A stretch of 62,111 nt of DNA from JAAZZIT01 sp964480525 (GCA_964480525.1 CAYZOV010000011.1:1-62111), one strand, 5' to 3'; positions 27,265 to 35,906 are shown, numbered from the stretch's first letter. Made by a program: numbers and translations. The notes: generated by a model not told the origin, from the sequence alone.

Positions 27265-27358
27265 ACAATCGACATTATCGGCATTTTCAGACTTTGATTA
27301 TGCTGAAAATGCTGATATCTCATAAAACACAAACCATAGAAAGAGAGAGGTTTACACT

Positions 27359-27646
27359 ATGACTACTACACAGAAAAAAGAGATCGTTGACAACATTCTG
27401 GAGCTACTCATTCAGCTCACCGAGGACGGGGACAATTCCGCTCCGCAGACAACCAACGCACCTACTGCCAACAAGGTGAAGATGCTCACTATCAAGGATA
27501 GTGCCGCACTCATCAGCGGACTTTCCAAGCACACCGTCCGTCAGCTCGTGAAGCAGGGCAAGGTGAAATCCGTCCGCACTGGCGAGGGCAGGAACGGAAA
27601 AATTCTTGTGAACAAGGCTGACCTGCTTGCCTATTTTCAGAAGTGA
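27359..27646 (+). CDS. excisionase-like HTH protein 1
   Basis: The protein has 95 residues. The C-terminal half, MLTIKDSAALISGLSKHTVRQLVKQGKVKSVRTG...ILVNKADLLAYF, is the winged-helix excisionase/MerR-like (HTH_17) form. The N-terminal half is a poorly conserved helical part. A second, related gene is at 29736. Such proteins direct excision or bind element promoters. Its stop overlaps the primase-like ATG by one base. Confidence 0.85.
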   Translation: MTTTQKKEIVDNILELLIQLTEDGDNSAPQTTNAPTANKVKMLTIKDSAALISGLSKHTVRQLVKQGKVKSVRTGEGRNGKILVNKADLLAYFQK

Positions 27647-28122
27647 TGGTATTCGAGCAAGTAAAATCGGCTGTTGGTATGAAAACAGTTACAGAGAGTT
27701 ACGGCTTATATATCGACCGTGGAGGTATGACACTTTGTCCCTTTCATAACGAGCGTACTCCCTCTGCGGAAATCTACCCCAACAGCTTTCATTGTTTCGG
27801 CTGCGGTACTCATGGTGATGTGATAGGGTTCACGCAAAAACTGTTCAGACTGGACAAGCCTATCGACGCAGTAAAAAAGTTGAATGAGGATTTTGGTCTG
27901 CATATCGAAATCGGTAAATCTCTGACTGCAAAAGAAGTTTACGAATATCGGAAGCGGATAGCCGAAAAGCTAGAGTATGAAGAATGGGAAAAGTGGGCTT
28001 GGCGAACGCTGAACAGCTACCTGTGGCTGATGCGTGAATGGAAAGAGCTTGCTACTGCTTCGCCCGATGAAATTGCGGACAAGCGCTTTTGGTATGCTCT
28101 GCATCATCTCAATTATGCGTAG
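27646..28122 (+). CDS. CHC2 zinc-finger DNA primase fragment
   Basis: The ATG at 27646 overlaps the stop of the excisionase gene. The product has 158 residues. The zinc finger is CPFHNERTPS...FHCFGCGTHGDVIGF, as in the DnaG N-terminus. No catalytic Toprim domain follows, so it is a stand-alone zinc-finger protein typical of mobile elements. Its partner is likely the DUF3987 protein. Confidence 0.85.
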   Translation: MVFEQVKSAVGMKTVTESYGLYIDRGGMTLCPFHNERTPSAEIYPNSFHCFGCGTHGDVIGFTQKLFRLDKPIDAVKKLNEDFGLHIEIGKSLTAKEVYEYRKRIAEKLEYEEWEKWAWRTLNSYLWLMREWKELATASPDEIADKRFWYALHHLNYA

Positions 28123-28573
28123 TACCTCTGTCTGGAGTTCATAAACTGCAATAAAGACGGTCGGATTTTGGTGAAAAATGTCGTTTCCGAAATAGCAGAT
28201 TTTCAAAAAAATATGAGTGCTGATTAGCAAAATTGTAATGCGGATTTCCTCATTATTGTGTCCACATTTCGGCTACTTTTACAGCCGTTCTTCTACCGTC
28301 AGGGATAGCCCCGCAGGGCGGAGTAGTTCTTGTGGCGTTCTTATGCTGTCGCAAGTACTACGGAATTACAAGCGGTACTCTGCACCGTTGTAACCGCTGC
28401 TTCGTAGCTTTTTTCCTGCGACCATGCTTTGTGTCGTTCAGGGAAAATTTGCCCGTCAGGGCTGGCGATAGTCCTTCCGCCTCAGCGGTCATGAAAGAAG
28501 TTGATGCCTATGGTTTTTTGATTGGATTTCGTAGAAAGAGAGAAGTAAATCCAATGTACAAGAAAGGCGAATT
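28123..28573 (+). other. non-coding region before the relaxase, possible oriT
   Basis: About 450 bp without a convincing gene. Short GC-rich inverted repeats (such as GCCCCGCAGGGC near 28310) sit just ahead of the mobilization gene, where oriT is usually found in MobV-type elements. The nick site cannot be assigned by eye. A weak 81-codon frame at 28332-28577 is not supported. Confidence 0.35.
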
Positions 28574-29699
28574 ATGAAAGAGAAAAAAATATCATTCGGA
28601 CGGGGCAAGGGTTCGATTGTTCATAACAATCGGGAGTTCGTTGCGGACAATGTTGACGTGTTCCGCACGCCCGATAATTTCACTTTCGTGTGCCAGCCGA
28701 TAGGTGAAGCATACGATCAGCTTTTTGTAGAATCCACCGAGCGTTATAACGTAAAACAGAAGCGTAACGATCGCAAGGTTCACGGCAGCTATTACGAACA
28801 TCTTTTTGGTGTCAAACCGTGTAACACAGTCCGAACCGCAGCCAACAGGCGTAAGAGCTTTTATGAGGACGTGGTGCAGATCGGAAAGCGTGAGGATTCG
28901 GGATACGGCACTGAGGACTTTCAGCTCGTTGCAGATTGCCTGAAAGAATACATGGAGGGGTTTCAGAAACGCAATCCCAACTTCTACGTTTTTAATGCCG
29001 TCCTGCACATGGACGAAGCCACTCCGCACCTACACATCGACTACATTCCTGTCGGTCATTACAAGCGAGGACATGACACGCAGAACGGTATTACCCAGGC
29101 TCTCAGAGAAATGGGCTACGGCGAATGAAAAAAGGCGATAGTTAAGTGGAGGACTACCGAGGTGGAAGTGCTAAAAAAATCTGCCTTGAACACGGTATCA
29201 AACCGCTTGAGCCTAAAAAGGCAAGAGGGGCGATAGAGATGCCTGAATACAAGGAGCAGAGACAGCAGGCTGATGCACTAACAGAGCAGAACGCACAAGC
29301 CGAAGTGGCGCTTGCCGAGAAACGCTCGGAGAGTGAAAATCTCAATAAGGAGATTGAGAAAAAGCTTGCTCAGGTCAAGGTCATTCTGGGCTATATTCCC
29401 GATTATGAAAAGGAGTTCAAGATCGAGGACGAGTGCAAGCAGCTCTGCGATGAGCTTGGCGATCTGCTTGATGGCAAGCTGTCTATTATGAGAAATAAGG
29501 ATGGCATCATTGCTAAGGCACAACGGCTCTGCAAGCTCAGGTCGATGAGCTGTCGGAGTTTGTGAGCCTACTGAAACGCCGCTTTGAGCCGCAGAAATAC
29601 GCTGAGGTCAGGCTGGCACAGGAACATATCCACGATCAGCGTGAACAGGAAGTACAGCAGTTCACCGCCAGAAAGAAAAATTCGTGGGGACTTGAATAA
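28574..29699 (+). pseudogene. mob: MobV-type relaxase (Mob/Pre), broken
   Basis: The first 184 codons are a clear relaxase N-terminus with HMDEATPHLHIDYIPV near 152. An in-frame TGA (29126-29128) stands where Gly is expected in GYGEGK. The frame then goes on as KKAIVKWRTTEVEVLKK to an A7 run (29173-29179), where a one-base loss shifts it to ICLEHGIKPLEPKKARG (29180-29520). A second one-base shift near 29525 leads to the true end, ...QQFTARKKNSWGLE. Three lesions make a working relaxase unlikely. It may have served in mobilization by a helper. Confidence 0.85.
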
Positions 29700-29735
29700 A
29701 CATAAACAAGATAGAAAGCAGGGGAAGTACCTGCT

Positions 29736-30041
29736 ATGGAAGTAACAATGACTACAAATCGCAAGAACGAGCTTATCGCTCAGCTCGCAAACATTCTGAG
29801 CGAACTTATCGAAGCCAATGATTCCGAAAAGGTGACTGATGTCAAGCTTGACGCCGTGGAAATGCTGACCGTTAAGGAGTGCACCGAAGCGGTCAAGGGA
29901 CTGTCTGAACACACTGTCTGTAAACTGATAAAGCAGGGCAAGCTTTCGTATCTGAGAACGGGTGACGGAGTTAAGGGTAAGATGCTCATTAACAAAGCTG
30001 ATCTGCTTGCCTACTTCAAAGGACAGACAGCAGACAAGTAA
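29736..30041 (+). CDS. excisionase-like HTH protein 2
   Basis: The protein has 101 residues. It is related to the protein at 27359: MLTVKECTEAVKGLSEHTVCKLIKQGKLSYLRTGDG..MLINKADLLAYF. The start at 29736 has AGGGGAA upstream. Lying just before the integrase, it is the best candidate for the element's excisionase. Confidence 0.85.
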   Translation: MEVTMTTNRKNELIAQLANILSELIEANDSEKVTDVKLDAVEMLTVKECTEAVKGLSEHTVCKLIKQGKLSYLRTGDGVKGKMLINKADLLAYFKGQTADK

Positions 30042-30162
30042 ACCTGTCTGCTGAGAGTGCCGATTTAACGGTATTTGAACAGCAACAGACACAAAAATCA
30101 CAAACACCATAGAACATAAGCATAGATTTTGGCATATTACCGAAAGAATAAAGAAACAACTC

Positions 30163-30191
30163 TTGACATACTAGCAAATGCGCGCTAACAT
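30163..30191 (+). promoter_or_regulatory. promoter of the integrase
   Basis: TTGACA (30163-30168), a 17-bp spacer, TAACAT (30186-30191), 54 bp before the ATG. Confidence 0.7.
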
Positions 30192-30244
30192 TAGAGTAAC
30201 AGGAGTATGCTATAAAATCTATGTTGACAGAAAGGAATCAACGT

Positions 30245-30954
30245 ATGGCTACGATAAGAAAAAGAGGAAACTCCTATCAGATCAGAGTTTCCTACGGATA
30301 TGATACATCGCGGAATCGGGTCGTGCAGACCATGACTTGGAAGCCTGCGGATGGTATGGACAAAAAGCAGATTGAGGAAGATCTTCAGAAACATGCTATC
30401 CTTTTGTGGACAAGTGTACGAAAGGTCAGATTACTGCGAATATCAAGTTTCAGAACTTCGCCGAGCAGTGGCTTGAAGAGTACGCAAAGCTCAATCTCCG
30501 CAAGACTTCCTATGAGCGTATGAAACAGCTCACTGTTAGAGTGTATCCTGCTATCGGACATCTCAGACTTGACAAGATCACCAACCGTCATATCCAACAG
30601 TTTATCAATGATCTTGCACTTAACGGCAAGAGCCTGAAAAACGGCAAACCGCTGTCGAGAAAGACAGCCATTCATCATCTCAACTTCATCAGCGATGTAT
30701 TTTCTTACGCTGTAAAAATGGAGATGCTCACCGATAACTCGTGCAAGCGTGTTACCGTTCCAAAGGGCGAGAAGAAAGAGAAGGACATATATATTTTTTA
30801 AGAAGGTGCACAACTCTTTCAACTCCTTGAAACCGTTCCGCTGAAATACCGTGTTTTCTTTACTTTGGCTATATACAGCGGTTTCCGCCGTAGTGAAATG
30901 CTAGGCTCGGAATGGGAAGACGTGGACTTTTCGGAGAAGGTGAGGACGGTGTAA
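30245..30954 (+). pseudogene. int: tyrosine integrase, frameshifted and truncated
   Basis: AAAGGA precedes the ATG at 30245. The first 50 codons (MATIRKRGNSYQIRVSYGY...) form the arm-site binding part. A one-base loss in CTTTTG (about 30403) shifts the frame to DKCTKGQITANIKFQNFAEQW, the core-binding domain. An in-frame TAA at 30799-30801 follows DIYIF. The frame continues to SGFRRSEMLGSEWEDVDF with catalytic Arg I, then runs at AGACGTGGACTTTT (30918) straight into the mutS2-tail copy. The His-x-x-Arg and Tyr residues are missing. Confidence 0.88.
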
Positions 30955-31149
30955 CTGTCGTTGAACTTAAATAGTAATAAAAAATCCGCCACTTGTTGTG
31001 ACGGATTTTTTTGTGGGATAATTCTATTTAGCAAAGTTTAGCTTTCGCTAAGTGCAGTAGTAACGCTGTTGCGGTGAAGAAGTATGGTAATTACGGTGTT
31101 ATTTATTGGAATTTGAAAGTTTTTTTAGTGAAATATCAGCTAACGCTGA
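30918..31149 (+). repeat. 232-bp direct repeat, right copy (mutS2 tail)
   Basis: It matches 17836-18067 at 230 of 232 bases. The left edge coincides with a 14-base stretch (AGACGTGGACTTTT) common to the integrase and mutS2, suggesting recombination at short homology. It brings the mutS2 terminator and downstream DNA with it. Confidence 0.97.
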
Positions 31150-31270
31150 CGTGAAGTATTTTCCTCACGGAAAATGTGAAGTTAAGTGTGCCTTGAAAAA
31201 CTTCTTCACGACGCATAGCGTCACTTCACGCACCGTAGGTGTACTTATCGTGCCGTTAGGCACACTTAGT
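31139..31270. repeat. second array of short palindromes with GTGAAGT linkers
   Basis: Hairpins AGCTAACGCT, ATTTTCC-TCA-CGGAAAAT, GACGC-ATAG-CGTC, CACC-GTA-GGTG and GTGCC-GTTA-GGCAC are joined by GTGAAGT or its complement ACTTCAC. It is built like 18055-18155, but most stems have different sequences. Confidence 0.7.
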
Positions 31271-31271
31271 T

Positions 31272-31303
31272 AAAAAAGGGTTTAGCATAGCTAAACCCTT
31301 TTT
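31272..31303 (-). terminator. terminator of tRNA-Ala
   Basis: GGGTTTAGC/GCTAAACCC with A6 and T6 flanks, 3 nt past the CCA end of the tRNA on the minus strand. Confidence 0.85.
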
Positions 31304-31328
31304 TCTGGTGGAGCATACGGGAATCGAA
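31298..31328 (-). repeat. attR within tRNA-Ala
   Basis: Same 31 bases as at 18183-18213. They form the 3' end (T-arm to CCA) of the intact tRNA. Confidence 0.85.
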
Positions 31329-31381
31329 CCCGTGACCTCTACAATGCGAATGTAACGCGCTCCCAACTGCGCTAATGCCCC
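31306..31381 (-). tRNA. tRNA-Ala (anticodon CGC)
   Basis: A 76-nt cloverleaf with encoded CCA. The acceptor is GGGGCAT/ATGCTCC with discriminator A; the anticodon loop TTCGCAT gives CGC. The T-loop is GTTCGATTC. It is intact at attR and is the integration target. Confidence 0.93.
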
Positions 31382-31504
31382 GTTAAAAATATATCTTCAA
31401 ACGTAAAATAGTATACCAGATGAAATTAAAAATGTCAATACCCAAGTCGTAATTTTTTAAAAATTTCCTATAATAAATAAATTCTAATATTTGCCAAAAA
31501 GCTA

Positions 31505-31533
31505 TTGCAAATTTCTGAAAAATATGGTAAAAT
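31505..31533 (+). promoter_or_regulatory. promoter of the uridine phosphorylase gene
   Basis: TTGCAA (31505-31510), 17 bp, TAAAAT (31528-31533). Confidence 0.75.
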
Positions 31534-31554
31534 GTATGTAACGGAGGTGTTGTT

Positions 31555-32346
31555 ATGGCTTCAATTATGGACGGTGAAAGACAATTTCACATTAAAACTC
31601 AAAAAGGAGAAATCGGAAGATATGTTATTTTGGCGGGCGACCCCGGACGTGTGCCGAAGATAGCACAGCTTCTTGATAACGCAAAACAAATAGCGTACAA
31701 CCGTGAATATAACGTATATACGGGATATTTAGACGGTGAAATGGTGTCTGTATGCTCTACGGGAATCGGCGGTCCGTCGTCGGCAATTGCCGTTGAAGAA
31801 CTTATAAAATGCGGAGCTGACACGTTTATTCGTGTGGGTACAAGTGGCGGAATGGACTTAAAAGTTTCGGGCGGAGATTTGATTATCGCAAACGCCGCTG
31901 TCCGTGGTGAGGGTACAAGCTTTGAATATATCACCGCCGATTACCCTGCTGTTGCGGATTTTGACGTGGTTTCGGCGCTTGTACAGGCGTGTAAAAAAGT
32001 TTGCACAAACAAAATCGGTGAAAATTTCCACGTTGGGGTTGTTCATTCAAAAGACAGTTTTTACGGCGAAGTTGAACCTGAAAATTCGCCTGTTTGTGAT
32101 AATATTAAATCCAGGTGGGATTCTTATCTCAAATGCGGTTGCTTGACAAGTGAAATGGAATGTGCCGCAATTTATGCGGTTGGTCTTGCAAGACGTGTCC
32201 GCTGCGGTGCAATTTTAACCGCACTTTGGAATGTCGAACGCTCTAAAAACGGTCTGGAGGACAATATCACCTACGATTCGTCAAAGGCAATCGGTTGCGT
32301 TGTGGACGCAATCAGAATTTTAATTAAACAGGATAAGGGAGAATAG
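31555..32346 (+). CDS. udp: uridine phosphorylase
   Basis: The protein has 263 residues. ILAGDPGRVPKIAQLLD near 24, CSTGIGGPSSAIAVEEL near 64 and RVGTSGGMDLKVSGGDLIIA near 90 are the nucleoside phosphorylase signatures; SEMECAAIYAVGLARRVRCG near 200 binds the ribose. It splits uridine with phosphate to uracil and ribose-1-phosphate. GGAGGT precedes the ATG. The next gene starts 2 nt later. Confidence 0.92.
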   Translation: MASIMDGERQFHIKTQKGEIGRYVILAGDPGRVPKIAQLLDNAKQIAYNREYNVYTGYLDGEMVSVCSTGIGGPSSAIAVEELIKCGADTFIRVGTSGGMDLKVSGGDLIIANAAVRGEGTSFEYITADYPAVADFDVVSALVQACKKVCTNKIGENFHVGVVHSKDSFYGEVEPENSPVCDNIKSRWDSYLKCGCLTSEMECAAIYAVGLARRVRCGAILTALWNVERSKNGLEDNITYDSSKAIGCVVDAIRILIKQDKGE

Positions 32347-32348
32347 AT

Positions 32349-33449
32349 ATGTTTTGTGGTATGTGTGGCGAACCAATGGGTTCGGACGAAAAATTTTGTA
32401 AATCCTGCGGTTGGCGTAAAGAAACAAACGAAACGCCAAATTCCGACGAAAATGTAAAACCGTCGCAGAGTGCGATTATTTTAGAAAATACGTCGAATTT
32501 TAACAATTCGTTTTTTAACGATTCGGTTGCGTCTAAAGAAAAACCGCCGAGAAAAACCCCTGCGTGGTATGTTACGCTGGGCGCAGTTGTGCTGACGTTT
32601 TTAATGATAGGTTTTTTCTGTGCGATTTGCACTAACATGGTTATTTCCAAATTAACAAGCCGTGAAAAAATCAAAGAAATTCTTTCTGAAAACGACTTTA
32701 CTTCCGAAATTATCTGGAACGCTGATTTTGCGGGGGATAATACCACTCTGGGCGACTTTCTGGTGGACGAAATTGCCGGAAGCGTGGGCGAAAAACAAGC
32801 AAAGGAAATTGTGGAAGTTTTGGAAGTTGACGAATATGTCAGCGATATGTTTTCGGATATTATGGCGGGGGCGTTGTCGTCAGAGGGTATTCCCGAAATG
32901 GACGCCGAAAAGTTGATTGAAAATTTTGAAGAACACAAAGAAGAAATCGAAGATATTACAGGCGAAAAATACACCAAAGCCGATATTGCCGACACGAAAG
33001 AGAGTATCAGAGAATTTACAAAAGATTTTAACAACGAAGTCGCACAGATTAACCAAGACTATTTTGAAAGCAATACGTTAAAACTGGTGGACGATGGCAC
33101 AAAATTTGTTTCAATATTTTACTGGGTGATTCTGATTGTTTGCGTAACTCTGATTTTCCTTATGTACTTTTTCACAAAAACAGGCATTTACCGTGGTTTC
33201 AGATGTATAACCGTTGCAAGCGGTGTGTCTTTTGGGATAGTTTTCGGATTGTCAAAACTTATCGGACTTATATTTGACCAAATCGAACTGGATTCCCGAA
33301 GCATGGACGACCTTGTTTCAAAACTTTTGAACGAACTTGCTTCGATTTTTACAGGCTCGTCGCTTTTTGTCGGCGTAATTTTCGTTGTATGCCTTGTTGC
33401 AACCATAGTTTTGCATATTGTTTATAATAGCAGAACTCAAAATTATTAA
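32349..33449 (+). CDS. zinc-ribbon membrane protein
   Basis: The protein has 366 residues. The first 25 hold a double-CxxC ribbon (MFCGMCGEPMGSDEKFCKSCGW). A membrane helix lies near 77-99; then comes an acidic helical domain of about 150 residues outside or inside the cell, and three more helices from 258 on. It lies 2 nt after udp. No specific family or role is recognised; zinc-ribbon membrane proteins like this are common in Clostridia. Confidence 0.75.
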   Translation: MFCGMCGEPMGSDEKFCKSCGWRKETNETPNSDENVKPSQSAIILENTSNFNNSFFNDSVASKEKPPRKTPAWYVTLGAVVLTFLMIGFFCAICTNMVISKLTSREKIKEILSENDFTSEIIWNADFAGDNTTLGDFLVDEIAGSVGEKQAKEIVEVLEVDEYVSDMFSDIMAGALSSEGIPEMDAEKLIENFEEHKEEIEDITGEKYTKADIADTKESIREFTKDFNNEVAQINQDYFESNTLKLVDDGTKFVSIFYWVILIVCVTLIFLMYFFTKTGIYRGFRCITVASGVSFGIVFGLSKLIGLIFDQIELDSRSMDDLVSKLLNELASIFTGSSLFVGVIFVVCLVATIVLHIVYNSRTQNY

Positions 33450-33456
33450 GAAAATT

Positions 33457-33487
33457 TCAGACAGTTTCGGCTGTCTGATTTTTTTTG
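33457..33487 (+). terminator. Rho-independent terminator of udp and the zinc-ribbon gene
   Basis: TCAGACAG/CTGTCTGA stem, TTTCGG loop, T-run. Confidence 0.92.
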
Positions 33488-33508
33488 AAAAAAATTTTTG
33501 AAAACCCC

Positions 33509-33537
33509 TTGACAAAATATTTTTTTTGGAATATAAT
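33509..33537 (+). promoter_or_regulatory. promoter of the T-box/trpBA unit
   Basis: Exact TTGACA (33509-33514), 17 bp, exact TATAAT (33532-33537). Confidence 0.9.
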
Positions 33538-33559
33538 ACAAGTAACAATTAAAAAACTT

Positions 33560-33862
33560 AAATCCGTTGAACAAAAGTAAGTAGCTTTTTTGTCGGAATT
33601 AAAGAGAGCCTGTGGCGGTGGAATACAGGTATTTGCGAAAAAAGTGAATGGGTTTGTGAGGAGTCTGAGGAAAGGTGGTTTCACCGAGTATTCAAGAACG
33701 ATTTCCTGCGTTAAAGGACAGAGATATTAAGGGAGTATTCCGGAATGTTCCTGCGTATCTTGAGAGAGACAGTTTTAAGATTTTTTAACTGTAAATTGGG
33801 TGGCACCACGGTAGTCTATCGTCCCATTGTTTTTTAGAACAATGCGAAGATGGGCTTTTTTT
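33560..33862 (+). promoter_or_regulatory. T-box riboswitch, Trp-specific
   Basis: The leader shows an AAGTAG motif in the 5' stem I, AAAGAGAG...GGCGGTGG in the distal part and GTGAATGGG with the likely specifier TGG (Trp) at 33649-33651. The T-box TGGCACCACGG lies at 33801-33811. A terminator (GTCCCATTGT...ATGGGC then T7) closes it at 33820-33862. Uncharged tRNA-Trp would prevent termination and turn on trpBA. Confidence 0.9.
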
Positions 33863-33907
33863 ATTGAAAATTTTCAAAAACGGTTTTACAGAAAGGATAT
33901 GAATATT

Positions 33908-35098
33908 ATGGGAAAAATCGGAAGATACGGAGAGTTCGGTGGACAGTACGTTCCGGAGGGCGTTATGAACGCTGTGCATGAACTTGAAGAAGCGTACAAT
34001 AAGTACAGAAATGATAAACAGTTTAAGGAGGAACTTGCAGACCTCTATAAAAACTATGCCAACAGACCGTCGTTGCTTTATTATGCCGAAAAAATGACAA
34101 AGGATTTGAACGGCCCGAAAATTTACCTCAAAAGAGAGGACTTGAACCATACAGGCGCACACAAAATCAACAACGTTTTGGGTCAGATTTTGCTTGCTAA
34201 AAAGATGGGCAAAAAGAGAATTATCGCCGAAACAGGCGCAGGACAACACGGCGTTGCAACAGCAACAGTTTGCGCATTGATGGGGCTTGAATGTGAAGTG
34301 TTTATGGGCGAAGAAGATATGCGCCGTCAGTCCCTCAACGTGTACAGAATGAAGCTTCTGGGTGCAAAGGTTACGGGTGTTACAAGCGGTACGGCAGTTC
34401 TTAAAGACGCTGTAAACGAGGCTTTCAGAGATTGGGTAACAAACATCGAAACAACATTTTACTGTTTGGGTTCGGCTGTTGGCCCTCACCCATACCCACT
34501 TATGGTAAAGGATTTCCAGCAGATTATCAGCGAAGAAATTAAAAAAGAAATTCTTGAAAGAGAAGGCAGACTCCCTGACGCAGTAGTAGCTTGCGTTGGT
34601 GGTGGTTCAAACGCTATCGGAACGTTTGCAAACTTTATCGACGACAAGGAAGTTAAACTTTACGGTGCCGAAGCGGCAGGCAGAGGAATTGATACACCTG
34701 AACACGCAGCAACTATTGCAAAGGGCGATTTGGGAATTTTCCACGGAATGAAATCACTTTTCTTGCAAAACGCCTACGGACAGATTGACGAGGTTTACTC
34801 AATTTCGGCAGGACTTGACTATCCGGGAATCGGACCTGAACACGCTTATTTGCACTCAATCGGCAGAGCCGAGTATTTGAGCATTACTGACGAAGAAGCT
34901 GTTTGCGCATTTGAATATCTTTGCAAAACCGAAGGAATTATTCCTGCTATCGAATCGTCCCACGCCGTCGCAGCCGCACTTAAAATCGCCCCAACCATGA
35001 CCAAAGACCAAATTATGGTTATTACAATTTCAGGTCGTGGCGACAAGGACGTTTATTCAATCGCTAAGTACAGAGGAGTTGATATCAATGAAGAATAG
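33908..35098 (+). CDS. trpB: tryptophan synthase beta chain
   Basis: The second ATG (33908) is 10 nt after AAAGGA; the first (33899) is too near. The product has 396 residues, normal for TrpB. HTGAHKINN holds the PLP lysine, ETGAGQHGVATAT and GGGSNAIG bind PLP phosphate. TrpB makes tryptophan from indole and serine. It is controlled by the Trp T-box and overlaps trpA by 11 nt. No other trp genes are in this operon. Confidence 0.97.
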   Translation: MGKIGRYGEFGGQYVPEGVMNAVHELEEAYNKYRNDKQFKEELADLYKNYANRPSLLYYAEKMTKDLNGPKIYLKREDLNHTGAHKINNVLGQILLAKKMGKKRIIAETGAGQHGVATATVCALMGLECEVFMGEEDMRRQSLNVYRMKLLGAKVTGVTSGTAVLKDAVNEAFRDWVTNIETTFYCLGSAVGPHPYPLMVKDFQQIISEEIKKEILEREGRLPDAVVACVGGGSNAIGTFANFIDDKEVKLYGAEAAGRGIDTPEHAATIAKGDLGIFHGMKSLFLQNAYGQIDEVYSISAGLDYPGIGPEHAYLHSIGRAEYLSITDEEAVCAFEYLCKTEGIIPAIESSHAVAAALKIAPTMTKDQIMVITISGRGDKDVYSIAKYRGVDINEE

Positions 35099-35843
35099 AA
35101 TTGAAATTTGTTTTGATAAACTTGAACAGGAAAACAAAAAAGCTTTGGTGGGATATATCGTCGCAGGCGACCCCGATATGGAAACAACAGAAAAAGTTGT
35201 AATTGAAATGTTCCAAAAGGGTGCGGATATTGTGGAAATCGGTGTTCCGTTTTCTGACCCAATTGCCGAAAAACCGCACGTTCAGGAAGCATATTTGCGC
35301 TCTTTGGATAACGGCACAACTACGGATATGATTTTCGACGCAGTTAAAAATGTCCGCAAAGTGTGTGATAAACCGATTATTTTCGCAATGTATCTTAACA
35401 CCATTTTCAGATACGGCACGGAAAAATTCTTCAAACTTTGCAAGGAGTACGGCGTTGACGGTGTAAGCGTTCCTGATATGCCTTTTGAAGAACGTGACGA
35501 AATCCAGTCTTTTGCAGACGAAAACGACGTTATTAACATTAACCTTGTTGCTCCGACTTCAAGAGAGCGTGTTAATATGATTGCAAAGGAAACCAAAGGA
35601 TTTTTGTACTGCTTAGAGCCACCTCATCAGGTTGACCTTGAAGCTCTGGTTGCAAACGTTAACTGTAAGGTTTGTGCCGACAAAAATTTTGACACCATTG
35701 ACTTTGGCGCCGAAGTTTCCGAAAGCTGTGACGGAATTATCGTTTCAAGCCAAATCGTAAGTATCGTCAGCGAAAACAAAGGCAACGAAGTAAAGGCTGT
35801 GGGCGAATTTATTTCAAATTTGCGTAAAGCACTTGATAAATAA
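35088..35843 (+). CDS. trpA: tryptophan synthase alpha chain, divergent
   Basis: The ATG at 35088 has GAGGAG upstream, inside trpB. The product has 251 residues. The TIM-barrel start is regular, with Glu50 and Asp57 of the active site (EIGVPFSDP). But the usual ADGP is AEKP, the phosphate-binding GVTG loop is replaced (GFLYCLEPPHQVDL, about 171-184) and the next GFGI loop is DFGA. Binding of indole-glycerol phosphate is therefore doubtful. It may be a regulator of TrpB or act on another substrate. Confidence 0.85.
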   Translation: MKNRIEICFDKLEQENKKALVGYIVAGDPDMETTEKVVIEMFQKGADIVEIGVPFSDPIAEKPHVQEAYLRSLDNGTTTDMIFDAVKNVRKVCDKPIIFAMYLNTIFRYGTEKFFKLCKEYGVDGVSVPDMPFEERDEIQSFADENDVININLVAPTSRERVNMIAKETKGFLYCLEPPHQVDLEALVANVNCKVCADKNFDTIDFGAEVSESCDGIIVSSQIVSIVSENKGNEVKAVGEFISNLRKALDK

Positions 35844-35850
35844 TTGCTAT

Positions 35851-35885
35851 AAAAGACTTCACTTTTTCGGTGAGGTCTTTTTTTG
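35851..35885 (+). terminator. Rho-independent terminator of trpBA
   Basis: AAAGACTTCAC/GTGAGGTCTTT stem with T7. Confidence 0.92.
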
Positions 35886-35906
35886 TGGGAATAATTCCAC
35901 TTTTAC

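Larger units (their letters stand above)
18191..31328. mobile_element. decayed integrative mobilizable element in tRNA-Ala
   Basis: About 13 kb between a tRNA-Ala 3' remnant and the intact tRNA-Ala. It carries an operon of DNA-modification genes on the minus strand, then replication and transfer genes on the plus strand: a DUF3987 helicase-like protein, two excisionase-like proteins, a CHC2 primase fragment, a MobV-type relaxase and a tyrosine integrase. The relaxase and integrase are broken, so the element is probably immobile on its own. The plus-strand module is visibly more GC-rich than its surroundings. The right end contains a copy of the mutS2 tail. Confidence 0.85.

Noticed and set aside
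28332..28577. 81-codon plus frame before the relaxase
   Set aside because: Poor ribosome site, no domain, overlaps a structured non-coding region likely to be oriT; not conserved as far as I can judge.
29568..30110. 180-codon minus-strand frame
   Set aside because: Antisense of the relaxase end and the excisionase gene, both of which have family matches.
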